The notes beneath the pieces are model-generated. The model saw only the letters and a list, made by a program, of their open reading frames with translations, did no database searches and was not told the DNA's origin. Below, piece after piece: positions 16,953 through 26,626 of a stretch of 64,000 nucleotides of DNA. Position 1 is the stretch's first letter. Each line of letters begins with the position of its first letter. The DNA is from Acinetobacter gerneri DSM 14967 = CIP 107464 = MTCC 9824 (GTDB lineage: Bacteria > Pseudomonadota > Gammaproteobacteria > Pseudomonadales > Moraxellaceae): assembly GCF_000368565.1 (NCBI RefSeq), contig NZ_KB849544.1, positions 281,064 through 345,063 of the forward strand, given 5' to 3'. Made by a program: the position numbers and the translations under genes.

Positions 16953-17062
16953 CAGACCGTAGTTTCACAGCCTTTACGCTGAGAAGATGTTGTTATATTT
17001 TTCATATAGTGTGCAAAATTTTTGTGACAGTACGATGTCATTTATAAAAACTTTGGCTATTT

Positions 17063-17827
17063 TTATTTGTGAGCAAAATTTGGCTGTATTTTTTGCGAAA
17101 AATAAATACAAACGGCGATGCATAACAGCAACACAAATGATGCTCCAAACCGACTGAGATCAAGTCCACCTTGAGCATAAGGTTTATCCAGAAAATCGCC
17201 CACTACAGCACCCAAAGGTCGAGTCAGTACAAAAGCACTCCAAAACAACAAAGTTCGAGAAACTGAAGTGAAAAAATACAACATTAAGATCACAATAATC
17301 AGTGCGCTAAACAGGAATATTCCACCAACATATCCAAGCCCTGCTGAATCTGCTGACCAGTCACCCAAAGCCGTACCCAACGTTTGTGAAAACGTAATCG
17401 TGATCCAATAAAATAATTCAACACGTGGTGAATTGATATTTTGTGGGGCGATTGAACCTTGGCTTTGATACCAAATAAATAATGAAGCCAATACTAAAAT
17501 GAGTAACAAACCACTACCGGCAAAATAGCCAATTCCAAGTGAACGATCAACAAAGTCTGCAAGCGTCGTCCCAACTGTTGTACTGGCAATAATCGTCGCC
17601 CAATACAAAACGGGTTGATATTGTTTAGATCTGATCTGGAAAAACACTAAAACCAGAAAAATAGCCGCAAATAAAAAAGTACTGAGCAAATATCCCCAAT
17701 TCAGAGACATTGAAAAGGCATCACCCGCCGTTTCACCAAAGGTTGTTGCAAATATTTTACAGATCCAAAATAAAGCCGTGACCTGTGGTACTTTCATTAA
17801 AAAATGATTCAGCTCCTGATTTGGCAT
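17063..17827 (-). CDS. COG4705-type multi-spanning membrane protein
   Basis: About 254 residues from ATG 17827; a TTG at 17902 would extend it by 25 residues with atypical sequence, so the shorter start is preferred but not certain. There are roughly eight hydrophobic segments. Four similar units each carry a G-D or G-E containing core: TFGETAGDAFSM, TTVGTTLADFVDRS, TLGTALGDWSADS and RPLGAVVGDFLDKP. This internal fourfold repeat (T-x-G-x3-G/A-D) is characteristic of the uncharacterised COG4705 family, annotated in places as manganese-related. The function is unknown. It is divergent from the CinA-like gene. Confidence 0.75.
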   Translation of the reverse strand: MPNQELNHFLMKVPQVTALFWICKIFATTFGETAGDAFSMSLNWGYLLSTFLFAAIFLVLVFFQIRSKQYQPVLYWATIIASTTVGTTLADFVDRSLGIGYFAGSGLLLILVLASLFIWYQSQGSIAPQNINSPRVELFYWITITFSQTLGTALGDWSADSAGLGYVGGIFLFSALIIVILMLYFFTSVSRTLLFWSAFVLTRPLGAVVGDFLDKPYAQGGLDLSRFGASFVLLLCIAVCIYFSQKIQPNFAHK

Positions 17828-18022
17828 CATACAATCCAAGCGATAAATAATGCCTACTAGTTCAAACTTTTTACATGAAATTTTCCTTAATTTATCCTTC
17901 AAAAAATGTTAAACCTATATGTAGTTATGAGTGTCTATTGACATTTCAAATGCCTGAAAATCAATTTGATATCAAATCTTCGATCAGGCGTATAAATCAA
18001 GCTGTAATTTTGGGGAAATAAA

Positions 18023-18499
18023 ATGCTAAAGCATTGTTGCGATGTACTGGAAAATCAGCAATTGACGGTCGCTTTTATTGAAAGTGCTAGCTCTGGCTAT
18101 CTTTCCAGCCAATTTTCAATCTATAAAAACAGTGGTGCTGATATTTTGCTTGGTGGCTTGGTCAGTTATGACCCTAGCATTAAAGTTTCGATTTTACATG
18201 TTGATCCAAAACTCATCGAAATACATACGGCTGAATCTGCTGAAGTCACGGAAGCAATGGTGATTCAAGGTAAAAAGCTATTCACCGCGGCAGATATTAT
18301 CGTCAGTTGTACAGGCTTACTTAAACCCGGTGGCAGTGCCACAGCTGATAAACCTGTCGGTACCTTTTTTATCTGTATTTATTTTCATAACAAAATTCAT
18401 CAGTTTAAATATTTTATACACGGTGAGCCGCTTGAAAAATTGGATACACTCACCGATTTAGTTGCATGTGAAATTTTAGGCATCATTGATAAAGCTTGA
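18023..18499 (+). CDS. CinA C-terminal domain family protein (PncC-like, degenerate motif)
   Basis: 158 residues, matching stand-alone CinA-C proteins. YDPSIKVSILHVD and EVTEAMVIQGKKLFTAADI align with the core of nicotinamide-mononucleotide amidohydrolases, and SCTGLLKPGGSATADKPVGT is the conserved C-terminal glycine-rich strand. The usual active-site motif A-E-S-C-T-G-G reads IESASSGYLSS here: the first Ser remains, but Cys-Thr-Gly is changed. NMN deamidase activity is therefore uncertain. GGGGAAA precedes the start. There is no operon partner. Confidence 0.75.
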   Translation: MLKHCCDVLENQQLTVAFIESASSGYLSSQFSIYKNSGADILLGGLVSYDPSIKVSILHVDPKLIEIHTAESAEVTEAMVIQGKKLFTAADIIVSCTGLLKPGGSATADKPVGTFFICIYFHNKIHQFKYFIHGEPLEKLDTLTDLVACEILGIIDKA

Positions 18500-18685
18500 A
18501 TAATTTAAAATATTGATTTATCCACCTAATTTGTGATTCTATTATCACGATAAGATAATGAATTACAAAATAAATTTATTATTCTCGTGAAACATATATA
18601 TTTTTTGATTTAAATTTTGCGTTTTTTTGCAATTATTGCGGTAAAATCTACGTTGTTACTACTTATACCAAAATGATTGCACATT

Positions 18686-19603
18686 ATGTATATCGCTATA
18701 ATTCTATTCATTTTTGTTGCGAGCCTGATTTATGCACATACCCGTGGTAAAGTGCATTTGAAATTTTCGCGCCAACTATTTGATCACTCGACTTTTTTAG
18801 GTCCTGTGAATATGTTTATGACTGGCTTTTCAAAACTCCCAAATAAGCCTTTTTTTGACGTATCTGATTTTCCTGAACTCAAGCCTTTGCAAGACAACTG
18901 GGAAATGATTCGTGAAGAAGCAATCAGTCTACAAAACAAAATTAAAGCTGCCGAAAGCAATAATGATGCGGGTTTTAATACTTTTTTCAAACGTGGCTGG
19001 AAACGCTTTTATCTAAAATGGTATCAAGATACACACCCATCTGCACAAGAGCTATGCCCTAAAACAGTTGCTTTACTTGAAAAAATCCCAAGTATAAAAG
19101 CAGCTATGTTTGCTGAATTACCCTCTGGTAGTTATCTCGGCAAACACCGTGATCCTTATGCTGGCTCTATTCGTTATCATTTAGGTTTAACTACACCAAA
19201 TAGTGATGCATGTTTTATTGAAGTAGATGATGAGCGTTATAGCTGGCGTGATGGCGAAGCAACATTGTTTGATGAAACTTATGTGCATTGGGCACAAAAT
19301 AAAGCCGATGAAACTCGTATCATCCTGTTTTGTGATATCGAACGTCCGATGAAATGGCAATGGGCACAAAACTTCAATCATTGGTTTGGTCGTAAAGTAA
19401 TGTCTGCTGCAAGCTCACCAAATGATGAAAATGACCAAACGGGTGGCATCAACCGCGTATTTAAATATTTGTACGCGATTCACGCGAAAGGTCGTGCAAT
19501 CAAAGAGGAAAATCGTACCAAATACTATATTTATAAATGGTTGCTTTTCAGTTTAATCATTTTAATTATTGCATTACCTGCGATTATTAAGCATTTGCTT
19601 TAA
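18686..19603 (+). CDS. lpxO: Lipid A hydroxylase LpxO-like, Fe(II)/2-oxoglutarate dioxygenase
   Basis: 305 residues from ATG 18686; a TTG start 9 bases upstream is the alternative. The N-terminal TM anchor is MYIAIILFIFVASLIYAH and a second TM segment ends the protein (WLLFSLIILIIALPAII). In between, the aspartyl/asparaginyl beta-hydroxylase domain has SYLGKHRDPYAGSIRYHLGL with the first metal His-x-Asp, and FDETYVHWAQN with the distal His. The protein would 2-hydroxylate acyl chains of lipid A at the inner membrane's cytoplasmic side, as LpxO does in Salmonella and Acinetobacter. It is monocistronic, with a terminator behind it. Confidence 0.85.
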   Translation: MYIAIILFIFVASLIYAHTRGKVHLKFSRQLFDHSTFLGPVNMFMTGFSKLPNKPFFDVSDFPELKPLQDNWEMIREEAISLQNKIKAAESNNDAGFNTFFKRGWKRFYLKWYQDTHPSAQELCPKTVALLEKIPSIKAAMFAELPSGSYLGKHRDPYAGSIRYHLGLTTPNSDACFIEVDDERYSWRDGEATLFDETYVHWAQNKADETRIILFCDIERPMKWQWAQNFNHWFGRKVMSAASSPNDENDQTGGINRVFKYLYAIHAKGRAIKEENRTKYYIYKWLLFSLIILIIALPAIIKHLL

Positions 19604-19630
19604 TCTTTGCTTTGTTCAATTGTATCAGCA

Positions 19631-19668
19631 ATAAAAAAATAGATCTTCATTGAAGGTCTTTTTTTTAT
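19631..19668 (+). terminator. Terminator of lpxO-like gene
   Basis: AGATCTTC and GAAGGTCT with one wobble pair around ATT, preceded by an A-run and followed by eight T. Confidence 0.85.
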
Positions 19669-19816
19669 CCAAAATTCAAATAACAGTGATTATTTATCTG
19701 GATTAACAATTCTAAGAGTTTTAATTTTGTATCTGATATTTCATTTTTTTGTATAAAACGGTAAATTTAACGCTTTAATTCTTGTAAATAACAAAGCCAC
19801 GTTTTTAGGTTAAAAC

Positions 19817-20293
19817 ATGAAAATTCAATACGCTCTGCTCGGTTCTCTTATTTTACTTACAGGTTGTGCAGGTTCTTATCCTGAAAAAGTTGTCGCAAAA
19901 GGACCTCTTATTTGTGATGCAAGTGATGTTTGTCCAAATCTTTCAGCTCGTTGGAATCAAGAAACACGTGATGGCTTCAAGCTCACAGCAGATATCGACA
20001 ATGCTACAAAATACGATATCAAACAATTAGTCTTTATTGTCGATGGCCAACCTTATACTTATTCAACAATCAACCCAACTGTATATAAAGAAGTAAATGG
20101 TTCAATCAACTCTGCTAACTCAATCTATGTACCACGTAGTTTTTTAAACTCGTTCCGCAATGCGAAAGAAGTTGAATTGAAACTTGTTACAGATCAAGGT
20201 GATATCGTTCGTCCAATCTTGGGTGCGGACGGACAGAAATCTTCTGCATATTTAACCTTCCTAAAAGGTTATACAGAAACAGCTGAAAAATAA
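19817..20293 (+). CDS. Hypothetical lipoprotein
   Basis: 158 residues. The signal peptide MKIQYALLGSLILLTGCAG ends in the lipobox L-T-G-C, so the mature protein begins at Cys17 and is lipidated. After the Cys the next residues are Ala-Gly, not Asp, favouring outer-membrane sorting. The mature part is beta-rich (KLTADIDNATKYDIKQLVFI, EVELKLVTDQGDIVRP) and has one more Cys pair early (CDASDVC). The family is not recognised, though such proteins are common in Acinetobacter. A MITE-like element begins just behind its stop codon and separates it from a terminator. Confidence 0.75.
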   Translation: MKIQYALLGSLILLTGCAGSYPEKVVAKGPLICDASDVCPNLSARWNQETRDGFKLTADIDNATKYDIKQLVFIVDGQPYTYSTINPTVYKEVNGSINSANSIYVPRSFLNSFRNAKEVELKLVTDQGDIVRPILGADGQKSSAYLTFLKGYTETAEK

Positions 20294-20298
20294 TATTT

Positions 20299-20610
20299 TA
20301 GGGTCTGTTGACATTTCACAACTGAATTGCGTTGTCAGCTAAAATTGAGCAGGCAAGGCACGAAATGCAGAGAATGGCGAGACCATTTTCAAATTTCGTA
20401 ACGATGCCTGAGATAATTTTAGCCACAACCCTGAGCAAGAACAAAGCACTGCTTTGTTTACAGCGCAAGGCGAAGCGAAAGGACGAGAGTGTTTTTTGAT
20501 GCTATATCGTTGTAGCTTGATCATTTAGATCACTAAATTTCTCAATCTACGCCTCATATCATCTAAAAAACACTCACGTCGCAACCAATTTGAAATGTCA
20601 ACAGACCCTA
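20299..20610. mobile_element. MITE-like element, 312 bp, with perfect terminal inverted repeats
   Basis: TAGGGTCTGTTGACATTTCA at 20299-20318 is the exact reverse complement of 20591-20610, giving 20-bp perfect terminal repeats. TATTT occurs directly on both sides (20294-20298 and 20611-20615), a 5-base target duplication. The interior has no transposase; a 61-codon open frame on the minus strand is not convincing. A solo end of the same family occurs at 32922. It landed six bases past the lipoprotein stop codon. A transposase in trans must mobilise it; the source IS is not in the window. Confidence 0.9.
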
Positions 20611-20620
20611 TATTTCCATA

Positions 20621-20650
20621 AAAAAACCAGACTTCGCGTCTGGTTTTTTT
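20621..20650. terminator. Bidirectional terminator (lipoprotein / aroC)
   Basis: AAAAAACCAGAC, TTCGC, GTCTGGTTTTTTT. It serves minus-strand aroC (stop at 20671) and originally the plus-strand lipoprotein gene, from which the MITE now separates it. Confidence 0.9.
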
Positions 20651-20670
20651 ATTTAAATAGGATATGTATT

Positions 20671-21765
20671 TTATTTGGGTTCAATCGGAGCAAATGGAGC
20701 AACAACATCCGCATTTTGTGCACGATGACGCATAAAGTGGTCCATAAGCACAATCGCCAACATCGCCTCAGCAATCGGTGTTGCACGAACACCCACGCAT
20801 GGATCATGGCGACCTTTAGTTAACACATCAGAATCTTCACGGCGGATATTGATGGTTTTACCCGGTGTTGTGATACTCGCTGTTGGTTTTAAGGCAATCG
20901 CCACACGAATGGTTTGACCTGATGAAATACCACCTAAGATACCACCCGCATGATTGGCTAGAAAACCGTCAGTGCTCAATTCATCACGCGTTTCGTGCCC
21001 AAATTGTTCAGCAACTGCAAAGCCATCACCAATTTCGACACCTTTGACTGCATTGATTCCCATCATGGCATGGGCGATATCAGCATCAAGGCGATCAAAT
21101 ACAGGCTCACCCCATCCTACTGGAACATTTTCAGCCAAGATCTCAAGTTTTGCACCACAACTGGTTCCTTGTTCACGCAATGACGTAACCAAAGCTTCAA
21201 AACGAGAAACAGCTTCAACATCACCACAGAAAAATGGATTGTTTGGAACTTCATTCCAATTCAATTTTGAGGCTTTTTCAGTTCCAATCTGAGTCACATG
21301 CCCACGGATCACGATGCCAAACTTTTCAGCAAGGAATTTTTTTGCAATCGCACCTGCAGCAACACGCATCGCAGTTTCACGTGCACTTGAGCGACCGCCA
21401 CCACGATAATCACGGAAACCATATTTTTGCGTATAGGTATAATCCGCATGTCCCGGACGGAATGTTTCAGCAATATTGCCATAATCTTTCGATTTTTGGT
21501 CAGTATTACGGATTAACAAACCGATTGGTGTACCTGTTGTTTTACCCTCAAAAACACCTGAAATAATTTCAACTTCATCAGGTTCTTTGCGTTGAGTAGC
21601 AAACTTTGAAGTACCCGGTTTACGGCGATCCAAATCAATTTGTAAATCTTCAGCAGATAAACTCAAACCCGGTGGAACACCATCAACAATCGCCATCAGT
21701 CCTACACCATGTGATTCGCCACAGGTGGTTACACGAAAGAGTTGTCCAATACTATTTCCAGCCAC
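20671..21765 (-). CDS. aroC: Chorismate synthase
   Basis: 364 residues, standard length. [19 protein letters not shown] near the N-terminus is chorismate synthase signature 1, [20 protein letters not shown] signature 2, and [20 protein letters not shown] signature 3. The enzyme converts EPSP to chorismate using reduced FMN, the last step of the shikimate pathway. Its start is 10 bases after the prmB stop, so prmB-aroC form an operon, an arrangement common in gammaproteobacteria. Confidence 0.98.
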   Translation of the reverse strand: MAGNSIGQLFRVTTCGESHGVGLMAIVDGVPPGLSLSAEDLQIDLDRRKPGTSKFATQRKEPDEVEIISGVFEGKTTGTPIGLLIRNTDQKSKDYGNIAETFRPGHADYTYTQKYGFRDYRGGGRSSARETAMRVAAGAIAKKFLAEKFGIVIRGHVTQIGTEKASKLNWNEVPNNPFFCGDVEAVSRFEALVTSLREQGTSCGAKLEILAENVPVGWGEPVFDRLDADIAHAMMGINAVKGVEIGDGFAVAEQFGHETRDELSTDGFLANHAGGILGGISSGQTIRVAIALKPTASITTPGKTINIRREDSDVLTKGRHDPCVGVRATPIAEAMLAIVLMDHFMRHRAQNADVVAPFAPIEPK

Positions 21766-21775
21766 TTACAACTCC

Positions 21776-22786
21776 TTATGCTTGTAGGGATTGAATAAAT
21801 AAATCACGGTATGCGCGACATTGCGCAGCGGTCAATGCAAAAATACCTGAACCACCTTTTTGGAACTGTAACCAATAAAAATCAATCGTATTGAAGTTTT
21901 GACGCATCGCCCATTCAGAGTTACCGACTTCAATCACGATCAAACCATCTTCTGTGAGATAGTCAGCCGCTTGAGCGAGCATTTTACGAACCAAATCCAA
22001 ACCATCTTGACCAGCAGCGAGTGCCAACTCAGGTTCATGTAAAAATTCATCAGGTAGATCAGCCATATCTTCGGCATCTACATATGGTGGATTTGAAACA
22101 ATCAAATCATATTGATTTTCAGCAGGAATTTTTGAAAATAAATCTGACTCAAGCAATGCAACTTGATACTGCATATTGTGATGTTCAGTATTAATTGAAG
22201 CGACTTCAAGTGCTTCTTTAGAAATATCTGTTGCATCTACTTCTGAATCAGGGAAAGCATAAGCCAAGGCAATCGCGATACAACCTGAACCTGTGCACAT
22301 ATCCAAGATACGCTGAGGTGTTTTTGCTTTAGGATTTTCAGGTAAATTGTTTAATGCTTCACGCATTTCGCCTGATTCATCCAAGCAATACGGCGCAAAT
22401 CGTTGATCGATTAACTCAGCAATCGGTGAACGTGGAATCAATACACGCTCATCAACATAAAATGGTTTATTGTTAAAATATGCAAGATTTAATAAATAAG
22501 AAGTCGGTACACGCTCATTGATACGACGTTCCAACAAACTCAAAAATTCTGCCTTTTCACTCGGCAATAATTTTGCGTCTAATATTTCTGGATCAGCCTT
22601 CCATTCCAAAGACATGCTTTGTAAAACCAATGCTGAACTTTCAGCAAAATAATCTTCTGTTCCTTGACCTAAGTGAGCATCATATTGACGCATTGCCGTT
22701 ACACCAAAACGAATAAAATCACGAATGGTTGTTAGCGTTTCAGCCGCTTCTTGTAAATGTTCAGGGCTAATAGACGGTCGCTCCAC
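21776..22786 (-). CDS. prmB: 50S ribosomal protein L3 N5-glutamine methyltransferase
   Basis: 336 residues. The SAM-binding motif is ILDMCTGSGCIAIALAYAFP and the catalytic NPPY motif lies in LIVSNPPYVDAEDM (about residue 205). The N-terminal helical domain and VPTSYLLNLAYFNNKPF match PrmB rather than PrmC. The enzyme methylates glutamine in ribosomal protein L3 during large-subunit assembly. It is upstream of aroC with a 10-base gap. It is divergent from nothing nearby: the next gene upstream is on the same strand about 80 bases away. Confidence 0.93.
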   Translation of the reverse strand: MERPSISPEHLQEAAETLTTIRDFIRFGVTAMRQYDAHLGQGTEDYFAESSALVLQSMSLEWKADPEILDAKLLPSEKAEFLSLLERRINERVPTSYLLNLAYFNNKPFYVDERVLIPRSPIAELIDQRFAPYCLDESGEMREALNNLPENPKAKTPQRILDMCTGSGCIAIALAYAFPDSEVDATDISKEALEVASINTEHHNMQYQVALLESDLFSKIPAENQYDLIVSNPPYVDAEDMADLPDEFLHEPELALAAGQDGLDLVRKMLAQAADYLTEDGLIVIEVGNSEWAMRQNFNTIDFYWLQFQKGGSGIFALTAAQCRAYRDLFIQSLQA

Positions 22787-22866
22787 TTAGGGCATCTCCA
22801 CAATAAAAATTTAAAACGCCTTATGATACCTTGTTTTGCTGACATTTATAAGACAAAAAATCGGCT

Positions 22867-24219
22867 TTATTTTTGCCAAGTTAAGATTATTCCGCTATCT
22901 GAAAAAACATCCTTTTTATCAGATTTTTTAGCATCATCATTGACCAATAGTCCACCTGATGCATAGATTTTTTTATGTGAACGATCAATGAATAACCCCC
23001 AAAGCTGTACTTGTTTAAAGCGTGGATCAAGTTGATTCATATTTGCAAATAAGGACCAATTTTTGCCACCATCGACTGTTTTTAAAATTTGTCCTGTAGT
23101 CACAACCGCCCATGCTTCCTTCGTATCCATCCAACGTAGACGCATGATACGATCACCCATTTCAAGTGTTTTTGGCAGATTTAGCTTGGATTTTTGCCAA
23201 TCAACACCCGCATTTTCAGTACACCAAATTTCACCACTCCCAGACAAACAACCTTTTTTAGGGTTAATAAAATCAATGCTAAGCCAATGTGCATGAGGAT
23301 TTAAAACTGTTTGCTTAGTCCAAGTTTGACCTGCATCAACTGACTTAATCACAGTACCACGCGTACCTACCGCCCAAACATGATCCTTTTCACTAAAAGT
23401 TGCTTCCTGCAATACATCATCTTTCAATGAAAAATCAAGCTTTTTCCAAGTCTGTCCTGTATCAGAAGTATGCAAGATTTTTTCATAGCCCACGACAACA
23501 CCATTTTTTTGCTGAGTTGAACTAAAAGGATCAAATGCAATCGAATACGCTTCTGTATATTTAAATTTTAAATCATCCATTTTTTCATGAAACTGATGCC
23601 ATTTTTCTTCGATTTCAGGCTGTTTAAGATCTTGGTAGCTAAAAGGATCTATGAAAATTTGTGTAAATACTTCCCAGTTTTCACCAAAATTACGTGACCG
23701 ATAAATCACCCCTGAAGTACCTACAGCAAATAATGTCTGATCAATTTGTTTAATATCACGGAATGAATCGCTAAAACGTGAATAAAAGCGCCTTTCCCAC
23801 GTCTGATCCGCTTGATCTTCACCCCGAAGAAACTGCAGTTGTGGTCCACCTGCTGCAAATATTTTACCAGCACTATTTACAGTAACATTACTATAAGAAT
23901 TCATACTATCTATAATGCTATACATATGCATTTTATACGGACCAATCTGCCATTTTTTAAACTTCGAACTGACGATCTGTTTATTTTCAGGCTCGCTTTC
24001 ATCTATATCAGGGATAGAACGCAAATCAATACAACGCTCTGTATATTCATATTCATCACAACGAGGATAAGCAAGCGGATCGGTGACTATAGGACGCCCT
24101 TCTTCATCAACGACCCTTTTGACCAACTTGATTTCTTCTGCATAATTTTCCGAAGAAAAAAGCAGCATTAGAAATAGTAAAGGTATCATTTTATTTGTTT
24201 TAAACTTTAAATTTTGCAT
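22867..24219 (-). CDS. Exported YCF48/BNR-repeat beta-propeller protein
   Basis: 450 residues. An N-terminal signal peptide runs through MIPLLFLMLLFSSENYAEE (from residue 11). Repeated blocks of the form S-x-D-x-G-x-T-W appear: SRNFGENWEVFTQ, TSDTGQTWKKLDF, SVDAGQTWTKQTV, TENAGVDWQKSKL and TVDGGKNWSLFA. These are Asp-box repeats of the YCF48/BNR propeller. In cyanobacteria YCF48 assists photosystem II assembly, but in heterotrophs such proteins are periplasmic or secreted with unknown roles. It stands alone, with a 550-base gene-free region upstream. Confidence 0.8.
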   Translation of the reverse strand: MQNLKFKTNKMIPLLFLMLLFSSENYAEEIKLVKRVVDEEGRPIVTDPLAYPRCDEYEYTERCIDLRSIPDIDESEPENKQIVSSKFKKWQIGPYKMHMYSIIDSMNSYSNVTVNSAGKIFAAGGPQLQFLRGEDQADQTWERRFYSRFSDSFRDIKQIDQTLFAVGTSGVIYRSRNFGENWEVFTQIFIDPFSYQDLKQPEIEEKWHQFHEKMDDLKFKYTEAYSIAFDPFSSTQQKNGVVVGYEKILHTSDTGQTWKKLDFSLKDDVLQEATFSEKDHVWAVGTRGTVIKSVDAGQTWTKQTVLNPHAHWLSIDFINPKKGCLSGSGEIWCTENAGVDWQKSKLNLPKTLEMGDRIMRLRWMDTKEAWAVVTTGQILKTVDGGKNWSLFANMNQLDPRFKQVQLWGLFIDRSHKKIYASGGLLVNDDAKKSDKKDVFSDSGIILTWQK

Positions 24220-24772
24220 AACTCTATTGCTCGTTTAGCATTTATATTTGTATGAAAGATGATGAAAAATAGAAATATTTATATGTATAAATTAAAACAA
24301 AATCGTTAGATCTCTTTCATCAATCAAAATATACAATAATTTATGATTTGGAAAGTTAATATAAGAAATCCCTTATCCTTTGGGAGAAGCTTAGGATGAG
24401 GGTAAATTTACAAGAGAATCCTCACCCTCTTGCGAAACATGTTTCTCATTTGTCCTAAAACAAAGTAAGAAAAGTTTGTCTACGCAAAGTAAATTAAATG
24501 CCTCAAGGTAAATGTGACTATATGATTCTTTTCATCCAAATATTTGATCATTATTAATTTATGAAAAAAGTCTGATCTTTATGTACATAAATTTAAATAA
24601 AATCTTTAAGACTTATAGTTATTTTCCATTTTTTAAGCAATTATTCTCTACAGCGCTGTAAATTAATTATTAAATTTTAAAATATTAACTTCCCAGTATT
24701 TACCTTGTTTTACTTGAAATCTCCTCCTTTAATCCCTATAAATATTAGGGTCCAAATGATCTGTGAACACGA
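24220..24772. other. Gene-free region holding dispersed repeat copy B
   Basis: About 550 bases without a supported gene. The left part is AT-rich and the middle holds the dispersed repeat. The inverted pair CTTATCCTTTGGG / CTTAGGATGAGG near 24372-24401 gives a weak hairpin just before the repeat. Confidence 0.5.
24428..24565. repeat. Dispersed non-coding repeat, copy B
   Basis: Aligns with 11424-11559 in the same orientation; see shared blocks CTCATTTGTCC, AAAACAAAGTAAGAAA and GTCTACGCAA. Copy B lacks the two upstream hairpins found before copy A. Confidence 0.75.
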
Positions 24773-25078
24773 ATGAGTTATAAACACAACAATCTAATGG
24801 CAATGCGTCAAAACTATTGGAACGATAGTGCTTCGAGCAGTGTGCAACAAGAAAAGCAGTTTTTTCAAAAGATACTTTCCGAACATGGTATCTATCCCAA
24901 AGCAAATTTAGATGATGCTAAATACTTCTTTTTTAGCTTGCCGAGTATCATTATTGTAAAAGGTTATGCTTTGGGTTTTTTAGACCAAACAGTCAAATTA
25001 ATGATGAGTGAATTTATCGAAGCAAATAAAAGCGCTTTGATTCAACGTGAGCAAATGAAGATACAATATCGTATGTAA
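24773..25078 (+). CDS. Hypothetical protein
   Basis: 101 residues, MSYKHNNLMAMRQNYWNDS at the start. A hydrophobic core [19 protein letters not shown] (about residues 48-66) could be a buried helix or a single membrane-associated segment; the ends are charged. No family is recognised and no ribosome site is strong (TGTGAACACGA). It is on the same strand as the ABC1 kinase gene 165 bases downstream but probably not in one operon. Confidence 0.55.
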   Translation: MSYKHNNLMAMRQNYWNDSASSSVQQEKQFFQKILSEHGIYPKANLDDAKYFFFSLPSIIIVKGYALGFLDQTVKLMMSEFIEANKSALIQREQMKIQYRM

Positions 25079-25242
25079 ATTGTGTGATATTCAATCAAAA
25101 GCTTAAGTAAATGATGGTTTTTCTCCTCTTTTACTTATTTCTACCGACCATTCAGCTTGAAGAACTATTTTAATACGTAGAGAACATGTAATATTCGCTA
25201 CTATTATTGTCTGCTCGTCTTGCTTATAAGGATTTAATCTTC

Positions 25243-26616
25243 ATGTCAGATCAAAACGATAAGCTTAAAAATTTAAAAACTTCTTCTATTGATCGACGTT
25301 TATCGATTGCAAAGGCATCTTTATTGGCTGGAACGCGCTGGGCAGCTTCAAATGCAACTTCTATTTTTTCAAGTGAAGAAGAAAAAGAAAAGAAACGTAA
25401 AAAAGCCATGAAAGAACAAGCAGATTATCTTGTTTCTGAGATTGGAAAATTAAAAGGCTCTATCGTCAAAATTGGTCAAATGATGGCGCTTTACGGCGAA
25501 CATTTTTTACCTGAAGAAATCACACAAGCACTCAATACGTTAAACAATCAAACGGTTGCTCTGGCTTGGCCTGCGATAAAAGAACAATTGATAAGTCAAT
25601 TGGGCTCTAAACTCGATGATCTCACCATTGATCATGAGCCAATTGGTACAGCTTCACTGGCACAAGTTCACCGTGCAACTCGTAAATCAGATGGCTTGGA
25701 ATTGGTCCTCAAAATCCAATATCCGGGCGTAGCCGATGCGATTGATTCAGATATGAGCTTATTTAAAAATATGCTCAAATTGACTCGCATGGTTCCACAA
25801 ACTCGTGAATTTGATCAATGGTTTGATGAAGTTCGTGAAATGATGCATCGTGAAGTCGATTATCGTTTAGAAGCGGCAACGACGCGTCGCTTTGCTGAAC
25901 GTTTACGTGGTGATCCACGTTATATCGTTCCGCAAATTATTGATAATTACTGTACTGATCAAGTACTTTGCATGACCTTTGAACGCGGTGTTCCGATCAA
26001 TAGCCCTGTGATGCTGTCACTTCCACAAGAACGTCGTAATCTCTTAGGTAAAGCTTCTCTCGAAGTCGCAGTCCGTGAAATTTTTGAATGGGGCGAGATG
26101 CAAACAGATCCAAACTTTGGTAACTATTTGGTTCGTTTGGGCGACGGTGCAGAGCATAATGATAAGATTGTCTTACTTGATTTTGGGGCAATCCGTCAAT
26201 TTGATAACAACCTTTTAAATGTTGCGCGCAATTTAATTATTGCTGGTTATGAGCATGACTCAGAAAAAATGGTCAAAGCCATGACGGGTTATGAATTTTT
26301 TGATGCGATGCCGTTGTCAATTAAACCAGATATGGCAAAAGTATTTTTACTTGCAACTGAAGCATTTAGCTCTAAACAAAACAATCCTGATTTGCCTGAA
26401 GGCGTAATGGATGATGAAAATCGCTATGATTGGAAAAAAAGCCAACTGCATAGCCGAGTCATGCAACGTGCTTCAAAATCTATGGCTTCACGTTATTTTA
26501 GTGTTCCACCGAAAGAATTTATGTTTATTAGCCGTAAATTTATCGGTGCTTATACTTTTATGACAGTGATCGAAGCCAAAACCAATGTTCGTAAAATGAT
26601 CACTCAATATCAATAA
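25243..26616 (+). CDS. ABC1/AarF (UbiB-like) atypical kinase
   Basis: 457 residues from ATG 25243, preceded by ATAAGGAT; a TTG 36 bases upstream is less likely. The ABC1 hallmark K-x-G-Q is in SIVKIGQMMALYGEHFLPEE. The altered nucleotide loop reads EPIGTASLAQVHRAT, followed by the Lys of VLKIQYPGV. Catalytic positions are in TDPNFGNYLV (Asn) and LLDFGAIR (Asp). UbiB family members support ubiquinone synthesis. This one lacks the C-terminal TM helices of UbiB, so it is a paralogous ABC1 kinase and its substrate is unknown. Confidence 0.85.
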   Translation: MSDQNDKLKNLKTSSIDRRLSIAKASLLAGTRWAASNATSIFSSEEEKEKKRKKAMKEQADYLVSEIGKLKGSIVKIGQMMALYGEHFLPEEITQALNTLNNQTVALAWPAIKEQLISQLGSKLDDLTIDHEPIGTASLAQVHRATRKSDGLELVLKIQYPGVADAIDSDMSLFKNMLKLTRMVPQTREFDQWFDEVREMMHREVDYRLEAATTRRFAERLRGDPRYIVPQIIDNYCTDQVLCMTFERGVPINSPVMLSLPQERRNLLGKASLEVAVREIFEWGEMQTDPNFGNYLVRLGDGAEHNDKIVLLDFGAIRQFDNNLLNVARNLIIAGYEHDSEKMVKAMTGYEFFDAMPLSIKPDMAKVFLLATEAFSSKQNNPDLPEGVMDDENRYDWKKSQLHSRVMQRASKSMASRYFSVPPKEFMFISRKFIGAYTFMTVIEAKTNVRKMITQYQ

Positions 26617-26626
26617 AACTTATAGG

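Noticed and set aside
20339-20524. 61-codon frame inside the MITE
   Set aside because: No start signal or transposase motif; MITE interiors carry chance frames.
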